Origin: Pararhodobacter marinus
GTDB taxonomy: Bacteria > Pseudomonadota > Alphaproteobacteria > Rhodobacterales > Rhodobacteraceae
Direction: 5' to 3'
Assembly: GCF_003122215.1 (NCBI RefSeq)
Contig: NZ_QEYD01000014.1
Span: 1-64,000, forward strand
Length of the DNA: 64,000 nucleotides
Position 1 is the stretch's first letter, and every line of letters begins with the position of its first letter. The position numbers and the translations under genes are program-made. The notes below the pieces were generated by a model, which was given only the letters and a program-made list of their open reading frames with translations, did not search any database and had not been told where the DNA came from. This document shows, piece after piece, positions 16,721 to 25,233 of this stretch.

Positions 16721-17887
16721 ATGCGGAGCTGGCTCCCCCTCTCGATGGTCAGTCTTGCACTGGCAGGCCCCACCGTCGGGCCAGCGGTCGCTCAAGGCGT
16801 GCCGACCTTCGACCTGCGCCTCTTCGCAGAGCGGCAGGCGATCCTCGAGCAGACCGACCGGGATCTGGCGCTGCAGCAGGACCGGCTGACCCGTGAGGAA
16901 GAGCTGGCCGAGATAGAACGCCAGCAACTCGCCTCGCTAGAGGGGCTGATGGATGCCATGTCCCTCGGCTCCGGCGATGTCGCAGGCACCGTGGCTGGGC
17001 TCGAGGCGGGGCAGGGGGCGGTAGACGACGTCGAAAGCGCGGCCGCCAGTCTTTATGCACCCGAGGACACCAATCCAGCGGCAGCGCGGATGTTCGGCGA
17101 TGCCAGGGAGGAGATCGAGGAGCTGATCATCCGCGCAGCACGCGACACCCATAGTCTGTCCGGGGTCGGCCGCGCAGGTCTTTCGCTCGTGCAATGGCGC
17201 TGTCTCTTGCAGGCGCTGATCTGGCAGGAAAGCCGTTTCCAGATCGGGGCACGCTCACCCGTGGGTGCCTTCGGACTTACCCAGATCATGCCCGATACCG
17301 CGGGCGATCTCGGGATCTACCCGGCCTATTACGACGATCCCTATCTGCAGGTCACCGGCGGTGCGCGATACCTCGCACAAATGCTGAACATGTTCGATGG
17401 CAACATTATCCATGCGCTCGCCGCCTATAACGCCGGGCCGGGCAATGTGCAGGATTATGGCGGTGTGCCACCCTTCGCGGAAACCCAGCATTATGTCGTG
17501 GTGATCCCGCAGCAGTACAACAGCTACCTCGCGGCCGTAGGCGGCATCGATGCGCTCGGCACCATCGACCCTGTGCTCCTCGCCAACGCGAGTTTCAGCC
17601 TCTCGGCCCATGGCGCCGGGGTCTATGGCGATTATTCGCTGGTTTCGGTCCGTGCCGCCGCCCTGCGGGTTCAGGACATCATCACCCGCATCGGTGAGAC
17701 CGAGGATATCCACGAGGCCATCGCGCTCAACACCTATGCCCGGGCCGAACTGGCCCGGCTGGTCGCAATCCGGACCCGGATCAAGGCCGCCCGAACCGAA
17801 CCACTCAGCGCCGCGCAGATCGCCTTGGCGGCAGCGCAAGCTGCCGAGCGGCAATACATGGATTTCAGTCAGGAGGATTTGCGTTGA
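16721..17887 (+). CDS. Second transglycosylase, coiled-coil plus SLT domain
   Basis: A 388-residue exported protein. A signal peptide (to about residue 25, AVAQ) is followed by a charged coiled coil (about 35-75), then an SLT-type domain (QESRFQIGARSPVGAFGLTQ, 'MPDTAGDLGI', 'LAAYNAGPGNVQDYGG') with the catalytic glutamate in QESRF. A helical tail of about 120 residues follows and ends 'QYMDFSQEDL', similar to the ending of the next protein (RYMDFTLPSL). This is the second transglycosylase domain in the operon. The coiled coil and shared ending suggest a VirB5-related, channel-tethered cell-wall enzyme. Confidence 0.7.
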   Translation: MRSWLPLSMVSLALAGPTVGPAVAQGVPTFDLRLFAERQAILEQTDRDLALQQDRLTREEELAEIERQQLASLEGLMDAMSLGSGDVAGTVAGLEAGQGAVDDVESAAASLYAPEDTNPAAARMFGDAREEIEELIIRAARDTHSLSGVGRAGLSLVQWRCLLQALIWQESRFQIGARSPVGAFGLTQIMPDTAGDLGIYPAYYDDPYLQVTGGARYLAQMLNMFDGNIIHALAAYNAGPGNVQDYGGVPPFAETQHYVVVIPQQYNSYLAAVGGIDALGTIDPVLLANASFSLSAHGAGVYGDYSLVSVRAAALRVQDIITRIGETEDIHEAIALNTYARAELARLVAIRTRIKAARTEPLSAAQIALAAAQAAERQYMDFSQEDLR

Positions 17888-18681
17888 ACCTGCGCCTGCC
17901 CCGTTCCCTTTTCGCCGGTAGCATCGCTCTCGCGCTTGCCCTCAATGTCACCGGACCTGTCGCGGCACAGGGTGTGCCCACGGTGGACACTCAGAACATT
18001 GCCCAGGAAATCCGTCAGCTTCAGCAGATGCTGCAGGATTTCGGGATCCAGACCGATCTTCTGGACAATGCGTTGGCGCAGCTCGACCTCCTGCAGCAGC
18101 AGTTCGACCAGCTCGAGGAGATGTATGCCTCGCTGACCGGGCCGCGCAGCATCCTCGGTCTCGCCATGGGCGGTGACCTCGACAATCTCCTGCAGGCCAA
18201 TTTCGAAGACATCCCCGGTTTGATCCGGGGCATCCAGGCGGGCGACTGGTCGAGCCTGATCGGCCCCAACGCGGGGCCCCTGCGCACGCAGATGGAACAG
18301 GCGCTTGCCAGTGCTGGCTTCAACGAGGACTCGCTGCGCGAAATCGCCACCAGCGGCAATCCCGGCGCGGAAGGTGTCGCTACGCGGGCCACGACCGGTG
18401 CCGTGATGTCGGCGGCGGCCCAGAACAGCCACGCCGAGGCAGCGCAATCCCTCGAACGTGTCGAACAGCTTGTCGCGATGATCCCCGACATGGAGGACCT
18501 GAAGGCATCGATGGACCACAACACCCGCGTCACGGCGGAACTGGCCATCGCCATGACGCGGATGTGGGAGCTTGAGGCGATCCAGACCCTCGGCGCTGGC
18601 AATGCGGGCGTGGTGGATGCTGCCACCGTCGCCGAAGAGCGCCGCTACATGGACTTCACCCTGCCGAGCCTCGCGCCATGA
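17884..18681 (+). CDS. virB5: VirB5/TrbJ-like minor pilus component
   Basis: A 265-residue exported helical protein (signal peptide to about residue 29, GPVAAQ) with long glutamine- and leucine-rich coiled coils (about 35-80). These features and its place before virB8 fit VirB5/TrbJ, the pilus-tip protein. The start is TTG at 17884, overlapping the previous TGA, with a strong AGGAGGA ahead. It overlaps virB8 by four bases. Confidence 0.75.
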   Translation: MNLRLPRSLFAGSIALALALNVTGPVAAQGVPTVDTQNIAQEIRQLQQMLQDFGIQTDLLDNALAQLDLLQQQFDQLEEMYASLTGPRSILGLAMGGDLDNLLQANFEDIPGLIRGIQAGDWSSLIGPNAGPLRTQMEQALASAGFNEDSLREIATSGNPGAEGVATRATTGAVMSAAAQNSHAEAAQSLERVEQLVAMIPDMEDLKASMDHNTRVTAELAIAMTRMWELEAIQTLGAGNAGVVDAATVAEERRYMDFTLPSLAP

Positions 18682-19355
18682 CCAAGGCTCCAGACATGAA
18701 GGCAGGTATGAGCACGCGAGAACTCGTCGAGGAGGAACTGATCCATGGCGCTTTGCGCCGGGAACAGCTCTGGCGGATGATCGGCCTGAGTGGTGCAGGC
18801 TTTGGCGTCTTCGGCTGCCTTGCAGCCGCGGCCGTCGCCCTGATGGTCGAGACACCCCCGCCCGTCGTCGTGCCCTATGATCCCGCGACAGGTCTCGCTC
18901 TGCCGAACGCCACGGTGGAAACGGTCTCGCTTGCCGAGCGGCCCGCCATCATCGAGGCGCAGATCTACCGCTACATCCTCGACCGCGAGGCCTATAATCA
19001 GCTCGACAACGACCTGCGCGTGCGCCGCGTGCTGGCGCAATCCACCGGGGCGGCCGAAGCCAGCATGCGCGCCATGTGGACCTCCGGGCAGGAAAGCTAT
19101 CCGCCGACCCGCTACGGCCCTGCGGCAGAGATGGCTGTCGAGATCGCCTCGATCACGCTCATCGGTGACAACCGCGCGCAGGTACGCCTCAGAAAGCGCC
19201 TGACAAGCCCGCAAGGGTCGCAGGACGGTTCCTTCACCGCCACACTGATGTTTGCCTTCCAACCCGAACGGACCCGCACGATCGACGACGTCTGGCAAAA
19301 CCCTTTCGGCTTCACCGTCACCCAATATGCCATCCGATCGGACCGTTCCGAATGA
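18678..19355 (+). CDS. virB8: VirB8-like inner-membrane assembly factor
   Basis: A 225-residue bitopic protein with a short cytoplasmic N-terminus, one membrane helix (about residues 35-57, LSGAGFGVFGCLAAAAVALM) and a periplasmic NTF2-like domain ending in the family motif NPFGFTVTQY. It nucleates the channel and contacts VirB9 and VirB10. Four-base overlaps join it to virB5 and virB9. Confidence 0.88.
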   Translation: MTKAPDMKAGMSTRELVEEELIHGALRREQLWRMIGLSGAGFGVFGCLAAAAVALMVETPPPVVVPYDPATGLALPNATVETVSLAERPAIIEAQIYRYILDREAYNQLDNDLRVRRVLAQSTGAAEASMRAMWTSGQESYPPTRYGPAAEMAVEIASITLIGDNRAQVRLRKRLTSPQGSQDGSFTATLMFAFQPERTRTIDDVWQNPFGFTVTQYAIRSDRSE

Positions 19356-20065
19356 CCCCTGTTCCAGTTCTCACATCCGTTCACGCCCTGCTCGTCGTCG
19401 GTGCCCTGGCGCTCATGGCGCCCGCAGCCTTTGCCGAGACCACGCCGCGCCCCGGTCCCCATGACAACCGCGTCCGGATCGCGACTTGGACCGAGGGGCA
19501 GGTCTACCGGATCGTCACCACCCTGACCCGGGTCACCACCGTCGAATTCGGCGAGGGCGAGACGATCCGCTCGATCATCGCGGGTGACACGGTGGGTTTC
19601 CAGTTCGACGGCGTGCCGGGTGGGCGTGCCTTCGCCATCAAACCCGCCGCCTCGGGGGTGGCCACCAACATCACGGTCTACACGAACCGCCGCTCCTACT
19701 ATTTCCACGTGGTCGAGGCGCGCGAGACCCCGCATTACGTCGTGCAATTCCGCTATCCCGAGAGCCGCGTACAGCCGACTCGGGCCGTCGCGGCTGATGC
19801 GCCGAATGCCAACTACGCCGTCAGCGCTAGCGAGGAGTTCACGCCGACGGCTATCTGGGATGACGGCACCTTCACGTATTTCCGCTTTGCGCGGAACGCG
19901 CCGGTCCCGGCGATCTTCCGCTATGCCAATGGCGGTGAGCGGGCGGTGAACAGCACGGCACTCGAGGACGGCGTCATCCGCGTCTCGGGCGTGAACCGGC
20001 AATGGGTGCTGCGCCTCGGCGAAGACGAGGTCTGTGTTCAGGATATGGGTGGGCCCACATCATGA
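19352..20065 (+). CDS. virB9: VirB9-like outer core-complex protein
   Basis: A 237-residue periplasmic protein with a signal peptide (to about residue 26, AAFAE), an N-terminal beta domain (RIATWTEGQVYRIVTTLTRV) and a C-terminal domain with the typical pattern 'TPTAIWDDGTFTYFRF' and 'VSGVNRQWVLRLG'. It forms the outer-membrane ring with VirB7 and VirB10. Overlaps with virB8 and virB10 show tight coupling. Confidence 0.88.
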   Translation: MTPVPVLTSVHALLVVGALALMAPAAFAETTPRPGPHDNRVRIATWTEGQVYRIVTTLTRVTTVEFGEGETIRSIIAGDTVGFQFDGVPGGRAFAIKPAASGVATNITVYTNRRSYYFHVVEARETPHYVVQFRYPESRVQPTRAVAADAPNANYAVSASEEFTPTAIWDDGTFTYFRFARNAPVPAIFRYANGGERAVNSTALEDGVIRVSGVNRQWVLRLGEDEVCVQDMGGPTS

Positions 20066-21384
20066 GCCAGGACACCGAAGACCTCGCCGCGCGTCTCGCG
20101 GCGCTTGAATCGACGGGCGACAAGAAGCGGGCGGTCACACGTCCATCCCCGCTAACGGCGATTCTTGGCGTGGCCGGGATTGTGGCCGTGGGGGGGCTTG
20201 CCTGGGCGGCCTTGCAGCCATCGCCGGAAGCGCCCCTGCCGACCGCAGCCCCCGAAGAGTTCCAGACCACAGGATCGGGCTTCGGTGACCTCGCGCCCAT
20301 GCCCGTGGTCGAGTCTGCACCGCCGCCGGTCGAGACCGGCCCCACCGAGTCGGAACTGGCGCTGATGGAAACTCTCGCCACGCTGCGCGCGGAACTCGAA
20401 GACCTGCGCGCGCGGCCTGTCGAGGCATCGAACAGTGGCGCGGAGCAGGCTATCGCCGATCTCACGGCGCAGATCGCGGCGCTGCAGGAGGCCTCGACCG
20501 AGGCGCAGCGCGCGCTCGAGCGGCAATTGACCGAACGCGACCGGGAACTCGACCAGCTGCGCATGGACCTTGAAGTTGCGCGGCTGACCCCACCCGCGCC
20601 CACTGACCTCGGCCCGAACGAGGAGGAGCTGCGGCTAGCCGAACTTGAGCGCCGCAGGATCGCTGAAGCGGAAGCTCGCGCCGAACGCATCGCCTCGCCC
20701 ATGATCGCGTTTTCCGGGATGGGGGCAGGGACTGACCGAGAAAACAGCCTTGAGGCTGCGCGTCTGAATGAAGACGAAGCCTTTGTCCGCGCAGGCGCAA
20801 GGCCCGCCCCAGTGACGCGGGCCGAAGTAATAGTGAACCCGGGCAACACGGTCGTGCAAGGCACGATGATTCAGGCCGTGACCGAGACGGCCCTCGACAG
20901 CACGCTACCCGGCGCGATCCGCGCCATTGTCTCGGAAGATGTGCATTCCTTCGACGGCGCGCGGGTCCTGATCCCGCGCGGTGCACGTCTTGTGGGGCGC
21001 TATCGCTCCGATGTGGCGCTCGCGCAGTCGCGAGTCACGGTGGCCTGGGACCGCATCATCCTGCCCGACAACCAGACAGTCGAGATCAGCGCCTTTGGTG
21101 GCGACGAGCTTGGCCGCACCGGCACCACCGGCTTTGTCGACACCCGCTTTGCGCAGCGCTTCGGTTCGGCCGCGCTGATCTCGCTGATCGGGGCCTTGCC
21201 CGCAGCCGCCGCTGGACAGATCGATGATGAGGCCGCGGCCGACATCGCGAGCGACGTCGGCACGGACCTGCGCGACAGCACCCAAAGCGTCATGCAGGAC
21301 TATCTGGCGATCCGCCCCGTGATCCATGTCGATCAGGGCACGCGGATCACGGTCATGGTCGACCGCGATCTGGAGATCTTCTGA
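20062..21384 (+). CDS. virB10: VirB10/TrbI-like trans-envelope protein
   Basis: A 440-residue protein: short cytoplasmic segment, one membrane helix (about residues 30-52), a long proline-rich and then charged coiled-coil region (about 60-220), and the conserved C-terminal TrbI domain ('VQGTMIQAVTETALDSTLPG', 'IPRGARLVGRY', 'DQGTRITVMVDRDLEIF'). It spans both membranes and relays ATPase signals. ATG at 20062 overlaps the virB9 stop (ATGA). Confidence 0.92.
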   Translation: MSQDTEDLAARLAALESTGDKKRAVTRPSPLTAILGVAGIVAVGGLAWAALQPSPEAPLPTAAPEEFQTTGSGFGDLAPMPVVESAPPPVETGPTESELALMETLATLRAELEDLRARPVEASNSGAEQAIADLTAQIAALQEASTEAQRALERQLTERDRELDQLRMDLEVARLTPPAPTDLGPNEEELRLAELERRRIAEAEARAERIASPMIAFSGMGAGTDRENSLEAARLNEDEAFVRAGARPAPVTRAEVIVNPGNTVVQGTMIQAVTETALDSTLPGAIRAIVSEDVHSFDGARVLIPRGARLVGRYRSDVALAQSRVTVAWDRIILPDNQTVEISAFGGDELGRTGTTGFVDTRFAQRFGSAALISLIGALPAAAAGQIDDEAAADIASDVGTDLRDSTQSVMQDYLAIRPVIHVDQGTRITVMVDRDLEIF

Positions 21385-21385
21385 C

Positions 21386-22420
21386 ATGGCCGCAAGCTAT
21401 CTCGAAGCCTCGCTCGACCGGCTGGGCGCGCACGTGCAACGCGACGACACGATCGAGATCTGCATCAACCCCGACGGGAAGGTCTGGGGCGAATTCCAGG
21501 GCGATCATTTCATGCGAGGTCTCGGCAACCCGCTTACCCAGACCGAGATCAAGGACCTCGGCAACCAGATCGCCTCGGCCGCCTCGACCACGCTCAGCAC
21601 CAAGAAACCCATCGTCTCGGTCTCGATCCTCTACCGGGACCGTCCGATCCGGGCACAGGTGATCCAGCCACCCGCCGTCGAGGGTGGGTTTTCGATCTCG
21701 CTGCGGTTCTTCTCCTCCCTGCCGCTGGAAGCCATCAAGCTTGGTTTCCTCTATGGCAAAGAACGCAGCCTTGAGGGCCTGCGCTTTGAGCGAAACGCTA
21801 CGCTGCGCGATGTCGTGGCCTCCGGCGACATTGATGCCGCCCTGCGCTTCTGCGTCGAGAACAAGCTCAACATGATCGTCTCGGGCGGCACCTCAACCGG
21901 CAAGACGGTCGCGGCCCGCAAGATCCTCTCTCTGATCCCACCCGAGGAGCGGATCATCACCATCGAGGAGGCAGCCGAGCTGCGCCCCGAACAGCCGAAT
22001 GCCGTAACGCTGATCGCCGACCGGGACACCGAGGCCCGCAGCGCGGATGTGCTTCTGGCCTCGACCCTGCGGATGAGGCCCGACCGGATCGTGCTGGGTG
22101 AGGTTAGGGGCCGCGAGGCGATGACCTTCCTCGAGGCGATCAACACCGGGCATGGCGGTTCGCTCACCACGCTCCATGCGGAGACTCCGCAACTGGCCGT
22201 CCGTCGTCTCGCCATTGCCGCGCTCAAGACCGATGTGCCGATGACCTATGCCGACATGGTCGACTACATCGAAGGCTCCATTGATGTGATCATCCAGGCC
22301 GGTCGCCATGACGGCGCCCGCGGCATTACCGAGTTCTTCCTGCCGGGGCAGGCAAGACATCCAGACCAGAACACTGCCGGAACCGAGGGCACTAAGCGCC
22401 CTTCGGTTGCCGCCGAATGA
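21386..22420 (+). CDS. virB11: VirB11-like hexameric ATPase
   Basis: A 344-residue traffic ATPase of the secretion superfamily. Walker A GGTSTGKT is at about residues 167-174, an Asp box region TIEEAAEL follows, and Walker B/His-box segments (RPDRIVLGEVRGREAMTFLE and NTGHGGSLTTLHA) are clear. It starts one base after virB10. A hydrophilic tail of about 30 residues ends the protein. Confidence 0.93.
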   Translation: MAASYLEASLDRLGAHVQRDDTIEICINPDGKVWGEFQGDHFMRGLGNPLTQTEIKDLGNQIASAASTTLSTKKPIVSVSILYRDRPIRAQVIQPPAVEGGFSISLRFFSSLPLEAIKLGFLYGKERSLEGLRFERNATLRDVVASGDIDAALRFCVENKLNMIVSGGTSTGKTVAARKILSLIPPEERIITIEEAAELRPEQPNAVTLIADRDTEARSADVLLASTLRMRPDRIVLGEVRGREAMTFLEAINTGHGGSLTTLHAETPQLAVRRLAIAALKTDVPMTYADMVDYIEGSIDVIIQAGRHDGARGITEFFLPGQARHPDQNTAGTEGTKRPSVAAE

Positions 22421-22437
22421 CCCGAAAGAAATCCACC

Positions 22438-22857
22438 ATGCGCAAGATCACCCTCGCCGCTGCTGTCACCCTGCTGGCCGCTCCCCTCGCGGCCCAGACC
22501 TCGCCTCAGGTCACGAACGATCTCACCGTGACCATGTCGCCCCAGCAATACCGGATCTGCAACGACCGGCCCGCTCGCCCGACCTGGATGAACGAGGTTC
22601 ACCCGCGTGAGGCCTACAAGGCGCTGACGTTGATGCGGCTCTACGAGCTGCGGTCATGGGAGGCGATCCAGGAAACCGGCGATTGCGGCTGTGATGTGCG
22701 CTTCCCGTCATGGGATGCAGCCTCGGCCGAGTACGAGGAACGGTTCGCGACAAGCACCCAAGCGGAGCACACTCAGGCCCAATTGGCCCTTCGGAACGAG
22801 CAAAACCAGATTGCCCGCGACGTCCAGGATATCTGCGAAACCCAAGGCAACTGGTAA
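22438..22857 (+). CDS. Small exported protein between virB11 and virB6
   Basis: A 139-residue protein with a signal peptide (to about residue 20, APLAAQ) and four cysteines (C41, and C83, C85 and C132), so likely disulfide-bonded in the periplasm. The family is unknown to me. ATG at 22438 follows a purine-rich AAGAAA. Its stop overlaps the virB6 ATG (TAATG), so it is made together with VirB6 and may be a periplasmic partner or entry-exclusion factor (inference). Confidence 0.6.
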   Translation: MRKITLAAAVTLLAAPLAAQTSPQVTNDLTVTMSPQQYRICNDRPARPTWMNEVHPREAYKALTLMRLYELRSWEAIQETGDCGCDVRFPSWDAASAEYEERFATSTQAEHTQAQLALRNEQNQIARDVQDICETQGNW

Positions 22858-23882
22858 TGAGCATCGTCAGCTGGATGGTTGGAACTGCTGACGGCTTCCT
22901 GGCCGATGCCGCCCAGTCCCAGTTTGGGGCGGTGGCAAGCAATACCGGCACAATCGTCCTACTGATGGTCACCATTTCGCTGATCGGCGTCTGCATCAAC
23001 ATGGCCTTCCAGTTCCGTAGCATGGATGGGGCCAGCTTCTTTTGGTACCTGATCAAGCTGATGCTGATAGGGCTCTTCGCCTTTAACTGGGCCAACTTCA
23101 ACGCGGTCGCGACGGCGATAATCGGGGGGCTCGACTACGTCGCCGGAGCTTTGATATCCTCGGTTGGCGGCGGCGGGGCAGGGGCCACCTACTTCGCGGG
23201 CGAATTCGACCGGCTGATCACAGAGTTCAGCCAGTACCTGAATGCGATCGGCAATAACCTGAACTGGATGACCGGCGCGATCCTTGGCGGCATTGGCTTG
23301 ATCCTCCTCAGCCTGCTTGGGTTCATGACGGGCATCGTCCTCATCTTCGCCAAGATGATGCTGACACTCATGCTCGGCCTCGCGCCGATCATGATCGCTC
23401 TGTCGCTCTTCGATGCGACGAAGGATTTCTTCCACAGGTGGGTCTCGACGACGATCAGCTACGCCTTCTACCCCATCGTCATCGCCGCCATGTTCTCGAC
23501 CGTCGTCGGCATGGCGAATTCGCTGCTGGCGCAGCTTGGGGACCCGAACTCGGCCACCAATATCGGCTCACTGGTGCCGTTCTTCGTGATGGTGTTCCTG
23601 GCCAAGGGCTTCGTTGCGGCAACGCCCCTGATCGTGCGGGGGATCTCTGGAAACCTGATGGTAGCCGCAGCGCCCGCTGTGGTCTCTGGCTCGGCCGGGA
23701 TCATGCGGGGAGTCTTCAATACTGACGGCGTCAAGGGCCGGGCGAGGATCGGAGCGCTCACGACAGGCGAAGCGATCGGCCGAGGAGCTGTCCAGGCTCC
23801 CGCCGCCGTGCGGAGCGCTGCTGTGACGGCCAGCGCGCAGGTGGTCAGGATGGCTGAGAGGGCAAAGCGGCTGGGGCGGTGA
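22857..23882 (+). CDS. virB6: VirB6/TrbL-like polytopic membrane protein
   Basis: A 341-residue inner-membrane protein with about six hydrophobic segments and the VirB6 core (FHRWVSTTISYAFYPIVIAA, residues about 190-210), forming the inner-membrane translocation pore. ATG at 22857 shares a base with the previous stop. VirB6 is the last gene of the operon here, whereas classic virB order places it between virB5 and virB7/8. Confidence 0.82.
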   Translation: MSIVSWMVGTADGFLADAAQSQFGAVASNTGTIVLLMVTISLIGVCINMAFQFRSMDGASFFWYLIKLMLIGLFAFNWANFNAVATAIIGGLDYVAGALISSVGGGGAGATYFAGEFDRLITEFSQYLNAIGNNLNWMTGAILGGIGLILLSLLGFMTGIVLIFAKMMLTLMLGLAPIMIALSLFDATKDFFHRWVSTTISYAFYPIVIAAMFSTVVGMANSLLAQLGDPNSATNIGSLVPFFVMVFLAKGFVAATPLIVRGISGNLMVAAAPAVVSGSAGIMRGVFNTDGVKGRARIGALTTGEAIGRGAVQAPAAVRSAAVTASAQVVRMAERAKRLGR

Positions 23883-23895
23883 TAAATGGTGGCGA

Positions 23896-23912
23896 TTGAT
23901 TTTGATAATCAA
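23896..23912 (+). terminator. AT-rich hairpin after virB6, possible terminator
   Basis: TTGATT (23896-23901) pairs perfectly with AATCAA (23907-23912) over a five-base loop, 14 bp after the virB6 stop. The stem is weak and the T-rich stretch after it is interrupted, so it may instead mark the edge of the inserted island. Confidence 0.3.
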
Positions 23913-24029
23913 CCGTTTGTTCGGAATCGTGTGCAGCACATGTTCATTCTACGGTCGCACAAAATCGTGTCGTTTCGAGCTCGGTGCCGGGCGCTTCGGC
24001 TGTGAGAAAACACAGCCTTCAGGCTCTTC

Positions 24030-24281
24030 GTGTCACCCCCGCAGCACGACAGCTTCGGGACCTCCATTTCGAAGGTCTGCGCGCGGCCCGGCAGGCCCCC
24101 GGGCCACCTCGTGCCGGGCGATGTTATCGCGGCCATAGACGGGCGGGCAGTCAGGACCTCGGAAGACATCAGCGATGCACTTTACGCCCACGCGCCCGGC
24201 GACAGGGTGGCCATTTCTCTGCTGCGAGATGGGTCCGAGCTCGGCACCTCTGTTGTCGTTGCGTCGCCGCAACCGGACTGA
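24030..24281 (+). pseudogene. PDZ-domain fragment of a HtrA/DegP-type protease
   Basis: The frame encodes one PDZ domain (HLVPGDVIAAIDGRAVRTSE, then DALYAHAPGDRVAISLLRDG) like the C-terminal PDZ of DegP/HtrA serine proteases. There is no protease domain, signal peptide or convincing start (GTG at 24030 without a ribosome site), and the segment before the PGDVI motif is divergent. It is best read as a 5'-deleted remnant at the border of the envelope island. Confidence 0.5.
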
Positions 24282-24377
24282 CCTCGCCGCTCGCGCAATT
24301 ATCAGCCTGCGCGCATTGGAATCCAGCTGAAAGTGCTTACTTCCTCTGAGGATAGAAGTCACACAGGAGTAGAACGC

Positions 24378-24629
24378 ATGCAATGTCCCGTAGACGGTGA
24401 AACATTGGTAATTGCCGAGCGCAGCGGTGTCGAAATCGACTATTGCCCGAAGTGCCGGGGTGTCTGGCTCGATCGCGGTGAACTCGACAAGATCATCGAG
24501 AGAGCGGGGCCTCCTGCTTCTGAGCCCGCCCAGGAATATCGGCAGGACACGCGGGGGACTGACTCACATGGTGGACGCCCCTACAAGAAGAAGCGCGAAT
24601 CCTTCCTTGGCGATCTGTTCGATTTCTAG
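24378..24629 (+). CDS. TFIIB-type zinc-ribbon protein
   Basis: An 83-residue cytoplasmic protein of the zf-TFIIB family. It has the first C-P-x2-G-E knuckle (MQCPVDGETL) and YCPKCRGVWLDRGELDKIIE, the hallmark 'CxxC-x-G-x-W-L-D-x-G-E-L' segment. The tail is charged and ends FLGDLFDF, a typical short terminal motif of this family. ATG at 24378 has AGGAG ahead. The molecular role of the family is unknown. It sits just ahead of the pentapeptide gene. Confidence 0.8.
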   Translation: MQCPVDGETLVIAERSGVEIDYCPKCRGVWLDRGELDKIIERAGPPASEPAQEYRQDTRGTDSHGGRPYKKKRESFLGDLFDF

Positions 24630-24632
24630 GGC

Positions 24633-25127
24633 GTGAAGTCGTTCAATCACGAGGCTCGAGAATTGAAAAAGAACAAGAAGAACGTGGTGTTCAGCCCCGC
24701 GATTTCCGCACTCCTTGTGTTCCTTTCGGCATTTTCTGTCGCGGCTCAAGAGGCGAGCGACGCGTCGCAACTGAGAATGCTCGGACAATGCCAGGCATGC
24801 AGTTTCGAAGGGCTGGATCTCACCGAAAGCAAGTTGACAGGGGTCGATCTGAAAGAGTCGACCCTGCGGGCAATCGATTTCGCAGGCGCGAACCTCAGCA
24901 TCGCGCTCTTTGATTTCGCCGTGATCGAGAACGTCTCGTTTAACGGTGCAAATCTGGGCGGCGCGAGCTTCAGAGGGGCGCGTCTGGTCAACGTGACTTT
25001 CGAAGGAGCGGATCTTAAGGCCGCTGTATTCGAAGACGCGATCCTCGAAGCCACCGATATAACGGCTGGACGTCTCTGTAACACACAGATGCCGAACGAG
25101 ACCACCGACAATACCGAGTGCGATTGA
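24633..25127 (+). CDS. Exported pentapeptide-repeat protein
   Basis: A 164-residue protein with an N-terminal signal or membrane segment (SPAISALLVFLSAFSVAAQ) and about 15 tandem A(D/N)LxX-type pentapeptides (LTESKLTGVDLKESTLRAID and onward), which fold as a right-handed beta helix. An N-terminal CQAC pair and a C-terminal cysteine may form disulfides. GTG at 24633 gives the long form; TTG at 24663 gives an N-terminus more like a signal peptide. Function unknown; periplasmic location inferred. Confidence 0.7.
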   Translation: MKSFNHEARELKKNKKNVVFSPAISALLVFLSAFSVAAQEASDASQLRMLGQCQACSFEGLDLTESKLTGVDLKESTLRAIDFAGANLSIALFDFAVIENVSFNGANLGGASFRGARLVNVTFEGADLKAAVFEDAILEATDITAGRLCNTQMPNETTDNTECD

Positions 25128-25233
25128 TCCAGCAGTGATGCTGCACGTTTGAAACTTTTAACGCACGCCCGAGAAAAGGCGCCGCGCGCTGCGAGCGTTG
25201 ATCCACCAACTCATGACGCAAAGGTGATGCTGT

